Shown here in pieces: positions 37,173 through 46,321 of a stretch of 64,000 bases of DNA (positions within the stretch are counted from its first letter, which is position 1; each line of letters opens with the position of its first letter). The stretch comes from a bacterium (GTDB lineage Bacteria; Krumholzibacteriota; Krumholzibacteriia; LZORAL124-64-63). The stretch is from the NCBI GenBank assembly GCA_016719645.1, contig JADJYS010000001.1:558001-622000 (forward strand). The letters run 5' to 3'. The notes below the pieces were generated by a model. That model ran no database searches. It was not told where the DNA came from and saw nothing but the letters and a program-made list of their open reading frames with translations. The position numbers and the translations under genes were made by a program.

Positions 37173-37988
37173 ATGCACATGTCCCTGCGACGGATCCTGA
37201 TCGCGTCGGCCCTGGCCGCGGCGGCCGGCGCGGCGCCGGCGGCGGCCGATCCCGCCACGGACCTGCTGGCCGCCCAGCGGGAGGCGACCGGGCTGGCCGC
37301 TGCCTCGTCCCGCTGGGACGTGCAGGAGCTCGGCGGCGGCGCCTCGGTCGGCGGCGTGCGGCGCGCCCCCGAGAGCGCCGGGCCCCGCAACCTCGGCCGC
37401 AAGTTCACCGCGGGCCTGCTGTCGCTGGCGCTGCCCGGCGCGGGCCAGCTCTACAACGGCGACCGCGACCGCGCCCTGGCCTTCGCCGGCGCCGAGGCCG
37501 CGGTGTGGACCGCCTACTACGTGTTCCACTCGCAGGCGACCGGCTACAGCGAGGACTACCGCGAATACGCGCAGATCTTCGCCGGCGTGCAGGAGTCCGA
37601 CCACACCGAGAACTACTGGCGCGCCGTGGGCCGCTACATGGAGAGCGAGGACTTCAACACCGCCCTGATGATGGAGGCCCGCGCCGAGGGCCGCGACCCG
37701 GCCACCGCCCCCGGCCTGCTCGATCCGGCCGAGGGCTGGTTCTGGCGCAGCGGGGGACACCGCGAGAACTACCAGAACCTCCGCGCCGACGCGAACCGCG
37801 CCTACGACCGCCGCGACTTCATGATCCTGTTCGCGATCGTCAACCGCGCCGTGTCCGCCTACGACGCGGTCCGCGGCGCCGGCGGCGGCGACCACCTGCT
37901 GGAGGTCGCCGGCCTCGGCTTCGACCTCGAGTCCCGCCCGGCGGGCGGGCACGGGGGCACCGCATGCGTCATCTCGCGCTCGTTCTGA
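37173..37988 (+). CDS. DUF5683-like envelope protein, second of a tandem pair
   Basis: 271 residues. Signal peptide RRILIASALAAAAGAAPAAA. The core FTAGLLSLALPGAGQLYNGDRDRALAFAGAEAAVWTAYYVF is the DUF5683/TM2-like 'LPGxGQxYNG' motif. The C-terminal half has Asp/Tyr-rich sequence and ANRAYDRRDFMILFAIVNRAVSAYDA, closely similar to the upstream gene. Gene order and similarity suggest duplication. It overlaps the next gene by 25 bases. Its role is unknown; DUF5683 proteins are found beside sporulation- or gliding-type genes in Bacteroidota (recalled). Confidence 0.7.
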   Translation: MHMSLRRILIASALAAAAGAAPAAADPATDLLAAQREATGLAAASSRWDVQELGGGASVGGVRRAPESAGPRNLGRKFTAGLLSLALPGAGQLYNGDRDRALAFAGAEAAVWTAYYVFHSQATGYSEDYREYAQIFAGVQESDHTENYWRAVGRYMESEDFNTALMMEARAEGRDPATAPGLLDPAEGWFWRSGGHRENYQNLRADANRAYDRRDFMILFAIVNRAVSAYDAVRGAGGGDHLLEVAGLGFDLESRPAGGHGGTACVISRSF

Positions 37989-38971
37989 GCCTCGCCGCCG
38001 TCGTGGGCGGCTGCGCGCCCGCGCCGGCGCCGCGCGCCGACGACGTCGCCGACATCACCGACGCCGCCGACGCGGCCCCAGCCGGCGTGACGCCGGCCGA
38101 CGGTCCGGCGCGCCCCTACGCGGTGGAGTTCCTGCTCGCCTACGAGAACGTGCGCTCGGCGCCCTACTACCCGCTGGAGGGGCTGGCCGGGATCTGCTGG
38201 TACGGCGACGGCAGCCTCTACATCTGCGACGAGAAGGCGGGCCGCGTCCACGGCTACAGCCCGTCCGACGACCTCTGGTTCCAGTTCGACAGCCCCGGCT
38301 CGCGCTTCTTCCGCCCCGTCGACGTGCGCGTCGACCACTTCAAGGTCCTGGTGCTGGACATGGACGGCCGCAGCCTGCTGCGCTACGACCTCGGCGGCGC
38401 CTACCAGGACCAGCTGGTGAACTTCGAGCGCCTCGACCCGGGCTACGACCGGCTGCCCTCGAGCTTCGACGTCGACCTCGACGGGCGGCTGGTCTTCACC
38501 GACGCCTCGGAGAGCCAGGCGGTGCTGCTGGACTCGTTCCTGGCGGTCCAGACGACGGTCGGCGGCCCCGGCTCGCACCGCGAGCAGTTCCAGGAGCCCA
38601 GCGGGGTCGCCTTCCTGAACGACGGCAGCTTCGTCGTGGCCGACCGGGCCAACCGCCGCCTGCAGCACTTCTCCCGGCTCGGGTACCTGGAGAAGGTGGT
38701 CGGCGGGGAGTTCGACCGGCACAACCCGCTGCTGACGCCCCAGGGGATGGACACCGACCCCGACGGCAACCTGTTCGTGGCCGATCCCGCCGGCCGCGCC
38801 GTGCACGTCTACGCGCCGGATCTGTCGCTGCTGTTCAGCACGGATTCCTCGCTGGGCCTGCTGGCCTCGCCGCAGCTGCCCATCGACGTGGCGGTCGGCC
38901 CCGACGACCTGCTGGCCGTCGCCGACCGCGACCGCCAGGCGGTGCTGATCTACCGGATCCTCTACCGATAG
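37964..38971 (+). CDS. NHL-repeat lipoprotein
   Basis: 335 residues. A short signal peptide ends in VVGGCAP, a lipobox (GGC), so it is probably a lipoprotein. The body has about five NHL-type beta-propeller units, for example EGLAGICWYGDGSLYICDEKAGRVHGY, PSGVAFLNDGSFVVADRANRRLQHF, PQGMDTDPDGNLFVADPAGRAVHVY and IDVAVGPDDLLAVADRDRQAVLIY. NHL propellers bind proteins or carbohydrates and rarely carry catalysis. In this place, between secretion-type barrels, it may be a surface or periplasmic binding partner; this is inference. The ATG lies inside the end of the previous gene. Confidence 0.83.
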   Translation: MRHLALVLSLAAVVGGCAPAPAPRADDVADITDAADAAPAGVTPADGPARPYAVEFLLAYENVRSAPYYPLEGLAGICWYGDGSLYICDEKAGRVHGYSPSDDLWFQFDSPGSRFFRPVDVRVDHFKVLVLDMDGRSLLRYDLGGAYQDQLVNFERLDPGYDRLPSSFDVDLDGRLVFTDASESQAVLLDSFLAVQTTVGGPGSHREQFQEPSGVAFLNDGSFVVADRANRRLQHFSRLGYLEKVVGGEFDRHNPLLTPQGMDTDPDGNLFVADPAGRAVHVYAPDLSLLFSTDSSLGLLASPQLPIDVAVGPDDLLAVADRDRQAVLIYRILYR

Positions 38972-38979
38972 GAGCGGCG

Positions 38980-41900
38980 GTGCGGGGCGTGCGGCATCCC
39001 GTGCTGCGGATCGTGCGGCCGTGGCTGGCGGCCGTCGCCCTGCTGTGCGCCGGCCCGGCCGCCGCGCGGGCGGAGCCGGCCGGCCCGCCGCTCGTCCTGG
39101 AAGAGACCGAATGGCACCTGGTGCCGCCGGGGACCACGAGCCTCGCCCTGTCCCACCCCTACGTGCTCGACGCGGGGTTCGAGGCGGTCGTCGGCGGCGC
39201 GACCTGGCGCGCCGACACCGACTACCGGGTCGACGGGACGCGCGGCCTCTGGTTCCCGCTGCGGCCCCTGGGGGAGGCGGGAGCGGCCGTGGTCGCCGTC
39301 CGCCTGAGCTACGCCTTCGTGCCGGCCGCGGTGCCGCCCGACGCGGAACTGCACGCGGTGCGCGGGCCCCCGCCGGCCGTCGACCCTGCCGCCCCCGCGG
39401 GCCCGGCGACGGGCGCCGCGCCGCCGCCGGCCGGGACCCCGGCGGCGGACCCGCTCGACGACCTGCTGGTCAGCGGCAGCAAGTCGGTGCGCATGGCCTC
39501 GGGCAACCGGCGCGATCTCAGCGTGGACCAGAACCTCCGCCTGGACATCTCCGGCCGCCTCACCGAGACCATCTCGGTGCGGGCGGCGCTGTCGGACGAC
39601 AACCTGCCGGTGGTCCCGGAAGGCAACACCGAAGAGCTGCGCGACATCGACCGCGTGCGCGTGGAGCTCCTCGCCCCGCGCTGGAACGCCGTGCTGGGCG
39701 ATTTCGTGGCCGACCGGGGCGGCACCGCCTTCGGGAACTACCGGCGCAAGCTGCAGGGCTTCTCGCTGGAGGCCCGGCCGGGCGCCGCCGGCGTCGCGGC
39801 CCTGGCCGGCGCGCCGCGCGGCCTGTACCGGACGGTCCAGCTCCGCGGCGAGGAGGCGAACCAGGGGCCTTACCAGCTGGGGGCCGGCGGGGCCGGGGTG
39901 TTCCTGGTCGCGGGCAGCGAGCGGGTGCGCCTCGACGGCCGCGAGATGACCCGCGGCGCCGACCGCGACTACGTCGTGGACTACGTGCGCGGCACGGTCA
40001 CCTTCACCTACCGCCGCCTGATCACGGCCGACTCGGAGATCGTCGTGGAGTTCGAGGAGGGCGAGGGGCCCTACTCCCGCACCGTCGCCGGCGCGCAGGC
40101 GCTGGCCGCCGCCGACGTGGGTTTCCTCGGCGACCGCACGGCCGCGCTGACGCTGCGGCTGCTGCAGGAGCGGGACGATCCCACCCGGCTGCGCACGGGC
40201 GAGCTGTCGGAAGCCGACCGCGCGACCCTCGCCGCGGCCGGGGACGCGCCGGCCGTGGCCTCGGGCCTGACCGCCGTCGCGGCGGGCGCGGGCGACTACC
40301 GCCTGGAGATGCTGGGCGGGGTGCAGGTGGCGGTCCACGACACGCTCGCCGGCGACTACCTGGTCGAGTTCTACGAAGCGGGCGCCGGGTCGGGCGACTA
40401 CGGGATCGCGGCGCTGACGAACCTGGGCGCGACCATCTACGCCTACCGCGGCCCCGGCGGCGGCTCCTACCGCATCGGCCGCCTGCTGCCCGCCCCCTCG
40501 TCGCAGCGGCTGGCGACCGCCCTGGCCACGCTCGGCGACCCGCGACGGCCGCTGCTGTCGGTGGAGTGGGACGCCAGCAGCCTCGACGCCAACTCGCTGT
40601 CGGGCCGCGACGCCGGCGACGACGCCGCCGACGCCCTGCGCGCCGCGCTGGATCTGGGGACGCGCCCCTGGTCGTGGGGCGGCCGGCGCCTCGGCGCCGT
40701 CGCGCTGCAGGCGTCGCACGAGGACCTCGGGGCCGGGTTCGCGCCCTTCCAGCTGGCGCGCGACCGCTTCCGCTACGAGCGCTGGGGGCTGGGCGACCGC
40801 GCCCGCCGCGCGGGCTTCCTGCAGGAGCGGGACGTGGAGACCTCGGCCGCGGGTTCGCTGACGTCGGGCGGCGGGACGCGGCGCCTGCGGCTGGAGGCCC
40901 AGTGGGGCCGCCTGGCCCACGGCGCGTCCCTGGACGCCGGGCGCGCCGGCGCCGAGGCCGGCTGGGCCTGGGGTCGCCTGGACGGCGCCTCGCGCTGGCA
41001 GCAGGCGCGCAGCGAGGACGCGGCCGATCCCCTGGACGTGCTGCGGCGCGAGCAGAGCCACGCGGTCGGCGTCGACGCGGCCATCGCGCGGCCCTCCTTC
41101 GCCTACGACCGGTCCCAGTTCGCCGACGCGGCGGCGCCCGCCGGCCGCGCCGCCGGGGCGCGCCTGCGCCGCTGGACCGCCGGCCTGGACGCGGCCGCCA
41201 GCGCCGCCTGGGCCTGGGGCGCGAGCTTCGAGCGCGGTCTCGCCGACAGCCTGCGCGCCGGCCGCTGGGTGCGCGACCGCGACAGCCGCACCGCGCGCTG
41301 GCGTCTCGGCACGCCGGAGCTGGGCGGCGTCCGCCTGACCGCGGACGGCACGCTGCGGCGGGTCGAGGTGCCGGACGGCCAGGACCTCACCACGCGCCTG
41401 GCGCGCGTCGACCTGCACGGGAACTGGGACCGCACCGGCAGCGACTGGGGCCTGGTCTACGCCGTGGACAGCAGCCGCAGCGAGGTGCTCGACCGCCAGA
41501 TCCTCTTCGTCGGCCTGCGGCAGGGCGACTACGACCAGAACGGCACCTTCGTGGGCTACGACCTGGGCGACTTCGACGTGGTGACCGTCGGCACCGATTC
41601 GCTCGTCGCCACCACGGAGGTGAGCGCCGACTTCTCCTGGCGGCAGGACTTCTCGCGGCTGGGCAAGGACCGGCTCTGGGGTGCCTGGCAGTCGGTCACG
41701 CGCGCGACCGTGCGCGGGCGCAGCCGCACCGACGACGTGGGCGGCCTGATGCGCCTGGAACCCGGGCGGATCCTCGATCCCGACGACACGGTCCTGGGCG
41801 AGGTCTCCCTGCGGCAGGACCTGTGGCTGCTGCGGCACCTGAAGCGCTGGGACCTGCGCGGGCGCTTCGAATACGACGAGGGGCTCGACCGCCAGTACGC

Positions 41901-42441
41901 GACCCATCCCGAGGAGCGCCTGCGCCGCCTGCACCAGGGCACGCTGACCTTCAACGTCGACGAGCGCTCGAGCCTGCGCCTGCGCGCCACGCGCACCGAC
42001 GAGACCCGCGCCAACCGCGAGCAGGCGCTCGCCAGCAACCGGCCCTACGACTCGCTGACCGGGGACTGGGAGCTCGAGGGCAGCCGGCGTCCGTCGCCGG
42101 GCAACGAGCTGCTGCTCGCGCTGAACCGCGCCGAGCGGCGCGACCTGGTCTCCGGCGTGCGGCAGCGCGACTGGGGCCTGAAGCCGCAGGCCCGCCTGCG
42201 GCTCGAGCGGCGCTGGACCGGGTTCGCCGAGCTGCGCTGGTCGTGGGTCGAGGCCGACGAGCCGCCGGGCGCGCTGCGCCCCTATTTCTATCCCTACCCC
42301 GGAGGGAACGTCGAAGCCGGGGCCCGGCTGGCCTGGACGCCGTCGGCGGCCCTGACCCTGACCGCCGCCTACTTCGGCCGCCGGCTGGGCGAGAGGGGGT
42401 GGCAGCACGATGTCCGTCTGGAATCGACGGCCCGCTTCTAG
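38980..42441 (+). CDS. Large outer-membrane protein with SprA-reminiscent motifs
   Basis: 1153 residues with a signal peptide (WLAAVALLCAGPAAARA). Near residue 165 the run LRLDISGRLTETISVRAALSDDNLPV is followed by PEGNTEELRDIDRVRVELL. This resembles the 'ISDxNxPVxPEGNT' sequence I recall from Bacteroidota surface proteins. Near residue 300 LVAGSERVRLDG, then RDYVVDYVRGTVTFTYRRLITADSEI, repeats the SprA-type strand pattern. The rest is Arg/Trp-rich amphipathic beta-strand to the final LESTARF, a barrel end. SprA (Sov), the T9SS translocon, is about twice this size, so this is at best a related shorter family. It overlaps the Omp85 gene by 32 bases. Confidence 0.68.
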   Translation: MRGVRHPVLRIVRPWLAAVALLCAGPAAARAEPAGPPLVLEETEWHLVPPGTTSLALSHPYVLDAGFEAVVGGATWRADTDYRVDGTRGLWFPLRPLGEAGAAVVAVRLSYAFVPAAVPPDAELHAVRGPPPAVDPAAPAGPATGAAPPPAGTPAADPLDDLLVSGSKSVRMASGNRRDLSVDQNLRLDISGRLTETISVRAALSDDNLPVVPEGNTEELRDIDRVRVELLAPRWNAVLGDFVADRGGTAFGNYRRKLQGFSLEARPGAAGVAALAGAPRGLYRTVQLRGEEANQGPYQLGAGGAGVFLVAGSERVRLDGREMTRGADRDYVVDYVRGTVTFTYRRLITADSEIVVEFEEGEGPYSRTVAGAQALAAADVGFLGDRTAALTLRLLQERDDPTRLRTGELSEADRATLAAAGDAPAVASGLTAVAAGAGDYRLEMLGGVQVAVHDTLAGDYLVEFYEAGAGSGDYGIAALTNLGATIYAYRGPGGGSYRIGRLLPAPSSQRLATALATLGDPRRPLLSVEWDASSLDANSLSGRDAGDDAADALRAALDLGTRPWSWGGRRLGAVALQASHEDLGAGFAPFQLARDRFRYERWGLGDRARRAGFLQERDVETSAAGSLTSGGGTRRLRLEAQWGRLAHGASLDAGRAGAEAGWAWGRLDGASRWQQARSEDAADPLDVLRREQSHAVGVDAAIARPSFAYDRSQFADAAAPAGRAAGARLRRWTAGLDAAASAAWAWGASFERGLADSLRAGRWVRDRDSRTARWRLGTPELGGVRLTADGTLRRVEVPDGQDLTTRLARVDLHGNWDRTGSDWGLVYAVDSSRSEVLDRQILFVGLRQGDYDQNGTFVGYDLGDFDVVTVGTDSLVATTEVSADFSWRQDFSRLGKDRLWGAWQSVTRATVRGRSRTDDVGGLMRLEPGRILDPDDTVLGEVSLRQDLWLLRHLKRWDLRGRFEYDEGLDRQYATHPEERLRRLHQGTLTFNVDERSSLRLRATRTDETRANREQALASNRPYDSLTGDWELEGSRRPSPGNELLLALNRAERRDLVSGVRQRDWGLKPQARLRLERRWTGFAELRWSWVEADEPPGALRPYFYPYPGGNVEAGARLAWTPSAALTLTAAYFGRRLGERGWQHDVRLESTARF

Positions 42442-44242
42442 CGCGCTGCTGGCGGCCTGGCTGTGCTGCGGCGCGACCGCCGCCGCCGCCGCCGCCCCGA
42501 TCACGGTCCGCCTGGCGCCGGGCGCGGACGGCGACCGCCGTTTCGCCGCCTGGGTGCGCGAGGACGCGGCCTGGCTGGCCGACCTCGCGGCCGAGACCGC
42601 GGTGACGACGGTGGCCGCCGCGGGCGATTCGCTGCCCGGCTGGTTGGCCGATCCGCAGCGCCCGCCCGGCGGCGCGCGGCGCCCGGCGGCTTCCCTGCTG
42701 CGCGACCGCTGGCTCGAGCGCGGCCATCTCGGCTGCCGCGTGGCGCCGGCCGCGCCCGACAGCGCGGCGGTGCTGCTCGTGGCGCCGGGACCGCGCCACC
42801 GCCACGGCGCGCTGAAGGTCGGGGGCGAGGACTTCGCGGGCCGCGACGCGGCCCTGGCCCGCTGGCTGCCGAGTCCCGGCGATCCGGTCGACGCCGAGGC
42901 CTGGCGCCGCGCCGTCGCCGGCCTGCTGCTGGCGGCGGGGGAGGCGGGCCATCCCTTCGCCCACTGGATCGTGCAGCGCGCGACGGTGCACGCGGACCCG
43001 CCCCTGCTGGAGGTGGAGGCCCTGCTGGTGACCGGCCCCGCCGTCGTCTTCGGACCGGTGACCTCCGACCTGCCCGGCGGGCGCGGCGCGGCCTTCCTGG
43101 CGAAGGCGGCGCGCCTGGCGCCGGGGTCGCGCTTCCGCGAATCGGCGCTCGCCTCGGCGCGCCGCCGGCTGCAGCTGCGCGACATCTACGCCGAGGTCGG
43201 CGCGCCGGTGGTCTACGCGACCGGGGACGACGCCGCGGTCGGCGTGCACTGGCCGGTGCGCCTGCGCCCGCGTCCCAACCGCGCGGCGGTCATGCTCGGG
43301 CTGAGCCGCACCGGCGAGGACGGGACGTCGCGCCTCAGCGGCCAGGTGGACCTGAAGCTGGCGAACCTGGCCGGGACCGGCCGCGGTCTGGACCTGCTCT
43401 GGACCGACGACGGCCGCGCGCGCTCCCGCCTCGAGATCGGCTGGCGCGAGCCCCTGGTCGGCGGCACGCCCTTTGATGCCCAGCTCTCGGTGGGCCACGA
43501 GGTGCAGCGGAGCGTCTCCACCCGTTTCCACCTCGACGGCCGCCTGAGCCTGCCGGTGTCCGGTCCCTGGGGCCTGGAGGTCGGGTTGGGGCGGGACCGC
43601 AGCACCTACGCCGCCGGCGCCTGGTCGGGCACGTCCCGCTGGCGCACCCGGGCCGGGATCCTGCGCCGGCGCGGCGATCCGGCCCGCGACGGCTGGTGGG
43701 GGGCGGTGGCCCTGGAATCCGCCCGCCGCGGCGCCGAGCTGCGCACCGGCGACGGCGCGGTGCCCGGCGCCTCGTCCGGCGAGGCGCGGCAGACCATGGT
43801 CGAGGCGGACCTGGGCCTGGAACGCTGGTGGGGGCCGCGCACGAGCACCGCGGCGACGGGGATGTTCCGGGACCTGCGCGGCGACGAGGCCGTCGTCCCC
43901 CTCAACGAGCAGTACCGGCTCGGCGGCGCCCGCAGCCTGCGCGGCTACCTCGAGGACCAGTTCCACGGCGAGCGGGTGGCCGCGCTGTCGCTCGAACTGC
44001 GCTGGGGACATCCGGACCGGTCGCGGGTTTACACCTTTCTGGACCTGGGTTACGTTCGCGCCGCCGCCGCCGATCCCGCGGACGCGACGCGCCGGATCAC
44101 GTCCGTCAGCGAACTGCGCGGCTACGGGCTGGGCCTGACGACGTCGTCGGCGGCCGGCGAAGTCTCCCTGGCGATCGGCTTCCCCGGCTCGGTGAGCTTC
44201 GAGGACGCCAAGCTGCACGTCGCCCTGCTGCAGTCCTTCTGA
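42410..44242 (+). CDS. Omp85-superfamily outer-membrane protein (BamA/TamA-like)
   Basis: 610 residues. Signal peptide SALLAAWLCCGATAAAAAA. Two or so POTRA-like units fill residues 85 to 260. The barrel domain ends with LNEQYRLGGARSLRGYLEDQFHGERVAALSLELRW, the RGY motif region that is diagnostic of Omp85 proteins, and the C-terminus KLHVALLQSF ends in Phe as barrels do. Omp85 proteins insert or secrete other proteins at the outer membrane. Shared overlap with the upstream large barrel gene suggests a dedicated assembly partner rather than the housekeeping BamA. This is inference; the main bamA was not seen here. Confidence 0.84.
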   Translation: MSVWNRRPASSALLAAWLCCGATAAAAAAPITVRLAPGADGDRRFAAWVREDAAWLADLAAETAVTTVAAAGDSLPGWLADPQRPPGGARRPAASLLRDRWLERGHLGCRVAPAAPDSAAVLLVAPGPRHRHGALKVGGEDFAGRDAALARWLPSPGDPVDAEAWRRAVAGLLLAAGEAGHPFAHWIVQRATVHADPPLLEVEALLVTGPAVVFGPVTSDLPGGRGAAFLAKAARLAPGSRFRESALASARRRLQLRDIYAEVGAPVVYATGDDAAVGVHWPVRLRPRPNRAAVMLGLSRTGEDGTSRLSGQVDLKLANLAGTGRGLDLLWTDDGRARSRLEIGWREPLVGGTPFDAQLSVGHEVQRSVSTRFHLDGRLSLPVSGPWGLEVGLGRDRSTYAAGAWSGTSRWRTRAGILRRRGDPARDGWWGAVALESARRGAELRTGDGAVPGASSGEARQTMVEADLGLERWWGPRTSTAATGMFRDLRGDEAVVPLNEQYRLGGARSLRGYLEDQFHGERVAALSLELRWGHPDRSRVYTFLDLGYVRAAAADPADATRRITSVSELRGYGLGLTTSSAAGEVSLAIGFPGSVSFEDAKLHVALLQSF

Positions 44243-44260
44243 CAACCTGCCGGAGTGTGC

Positions 44261-46321
44261 ATGGACATCCGCGAGGCGCGCGAGACGGCGACGGCACTGC
44301 GGGCGCAGATCGCCCGCCACGACGAGCTGTACTACCGCCGCGCCGCGCCCGAGATCGAGGACGCCGAGTACGACGCCCTGGTGCGCCGGCTCGCGGAGCT
44401 CGAGGCCGCGTTCCCCGAGCTGGCCGACGGCGGCAGCCCCACCGCCCGCGTGGGCGACGACAGCGACGCCCGCTTCCCGTCGCTGCCGCACAGCCGGCCG
44501 ATGATCAGCCTGCAGAACAGCTACGACCTGGCCGAGGTGGCCGCCTTCGACGAGCGCGTCCGCAAGGAGACCGGCCGCGCCGACGTGCGCTACACCGTCG
44601 AGCCCAAGATCGACGGCGTGGCGCTGGCCCTGCGCTACCAGGACGGCGTGCTGACGACGGCCCTGACGCGCGGCGACGGGCGCTCCGGCGACGTGGTCAC
44701 GGCCAACGCGCTGACCATCGCCGGCGTGCCGCCGCGCCTGCCCCCGCGCTGGCGCGAGCGCCTGCCCGGCCGGCCCCGCTCGATCGAGGTGCGCGGCGAG
44801 GCGTACCTGTCGCTGCCCCGCTTCCGCGAGCTCAACCGGCTGCGCGAGGAGGCGGGCCAGCCGCTGCTGGCCAACCCCCGCAACGCCACCGCCGGCACGC
44901 TCAAGACCCTGGACCCGGCGGCGGTGGCGGCCCGCGGCCTCTCGCTGTTCTGCTACCAGATCCTCGGCCTGGACGGCGACGAGACGGGCCTGGCCACCCA
45001 CCGCGACGAGATGGCGGCCCTGGGCGAGCTCGGGCTGCCGGTCAACGGCTTCCTGCGGCTGGCCGAGGGCGCCGCGCAGATCGCCGCGCACCTCGCCGAG
45101 CTGGAGGGCCTGCGCGACGGCCTCGACCACGTCATCGACGGCGCCGTCATCAAGGTCGACGAGCTGGCCCTGCACCCCTCGCTGGGCGCCACGGCGAAGG
45201 CCCCGCGCTGGGGCCTGGCCTTCAAGTACGCGGCGCAGGAGGCCACGACCCGCGTGCGGGACGTGGTCCTGCAGGTCGGCCGCACCGGCGTGATCACCCC
45301 GGTCGCCGAACTGGAGCCGGTCCTGCTGGGCGGCACGACGGTCCAGCGCGCGACGCTGCACAACTGGGACGAGATCGCGCGCAAGGACCTGCGCGTGGGC
45401 GACACGGTGGTGGTGGCCAAGGGGGGCGAGATCATCCCGAAGGTCGTGCGCGTGCTGGTCGGGGAACGCCCGGCCGACGCCCGCGCGGTGCCGCCGCCGC
45501 AGCGCTGCCCCGTCTGCGCGACGCCCGCGGTGCGGCCCGAGGGCGAGGTCGCGGTGCGCTGCCCCAACCCGCTCTGCCCGGCGCAGGTCGCCCGGCGGCT
45601 GCGCCACTTCGCGGGCCGCGACGCCGCGGACATCGAGGGGCTCGGCGAGCGCGGCGTGGCGCAGCTGCTCGAGGCCGGCCTGGTGCGCGACCTGCCCGAC
45701 CTGTTCCGCCTCGATGCCGGCGCGGTGGCGGCGCTGCCCGGCTGGGCGGAGAAATCGGCGGCGGCGCTCCTGCAGGGGGTCGCGCGCGCGTCGGCGCGGC
45801 CCTGGGCGGCCAAGCTGTTCGCGCTGGGCATCCCGGAGGTCGGGGTCACCACCGCCGCCGCGCTGGCGGCCGCCTACCCCGGCATCGCCGCCCTGCGCGC
45901 GGCCGACCCCGAGGGCATGATCGCCCTCTACGGGGTGGGCGGGGAGATGGCGCGCAAGATCACGGACTTCCTGGCGCGCGAGGACGTCGGCCGCCTGCTG
46001 GACGAGCTCGTCGCGCTCGGCTTCCTGCTGCCCGTCGAAGCGGCGACGGCGGTGGCCGCACCCGCCGACACCTGGTTCCGCGGCCGCACCTTCGTGCTGA
46101 CCGGCACGCTGTCCACGCGCCCGCGCAGCGAAGCCAAGGCGCTGCTGCTGCGCCTGGGCGCCAAGGTCGCCGGCGACGTCAGCCGCAAGACCGACGCCCT
46201 GATCGCCGGCGCGGACCCGGGCGGCAAGCTGGACCGGGCCCGCGAGCTCGGCGTCGAGGTCCTCGACGAGGAGGCCTGGCTGCAGCGGCTGCGCCGGGAA
46301 GGCGTCGACGATGGCGCCTGA
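44261..46321 (+). CDS. ligA: NAD-dependent DNA ligase
   Basis: 686 residues, standard LigA length. DELYYRRAAPEIEDAEYD is the NAD-binding Ia domain. The adenylation site is VEPKIDGVALALRY (Lys116). OB-fold sequence follows (VGRTGVITPVAELEPV, WDEIARKDLRVGDTVVV), then a four-cysteine zinc finger (CPVCATPAV...CPNPLC), helix-hairpin-helix repeats, and a C-terminal BRCT domain (FRGRTFVLTGTLSTRPRSEAKALL). It seals nicks in replication and repair. ATG 44261 is chosen over an in-frame GTG two codons earlier because CGGAG lies at the proper distance. It overlaps the next gene by 11 bases. Confidence 0.98.
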   Translation: MDIREARETATALRAQIARHDELYYRRAAPEIEDAEYDALVRRLAELEAAFPELADGGSPTARVGDDSDARFPSLPHSRPMISLQNSYDLAEVAAFDERVRKETGRADVRYTVEPKIDGVALALRYQDGVLTTALTRGDGRSGDVVTANALTIAGVPPRLPPRWRERLPGRPRSIEVRGEAYLSLPRFRELNRLREEAGQPLLANPRNATAGTLKTLDPAAVAARGLSLFCYQILGLDGDETGLATHRDEMAALGELGLPVNGFLRLAEGAAQIAAHLAELEGLRDGLDHVIDGAVIKVDELALHPSLGATAKAPRWGLAFKYAAQEATTRVRDVVLQVGRTGVITPVAELEPVLLGGTTVQRATLHNWDEIARKDLRVGDTVVVAKGGEIIPKVVRVLVGERPADARAVPPPQRCPVCATPAVRPEGEVAVRCPNPLCPAQVARRLRHFAGRDAADIEGLGERGVAQLLEAGLVRDLPDLFRLDAGAVAALPGWAEKSAAALLQGVARASARPWAAKLFALGIPEVGVTTAAALAAAYPGIAALRAADPEGMIALYGVGGEMARKITDFLAREDVGRLLDELVALGFLLPVEAATAVAAPADTWFRGRTFVLTGTLSTRPRSEAKALLLRLGAKVAGDVSRKTDALIAGADPGGKLDRARELGVEVLDEEAWLQRLRREGVDDGA

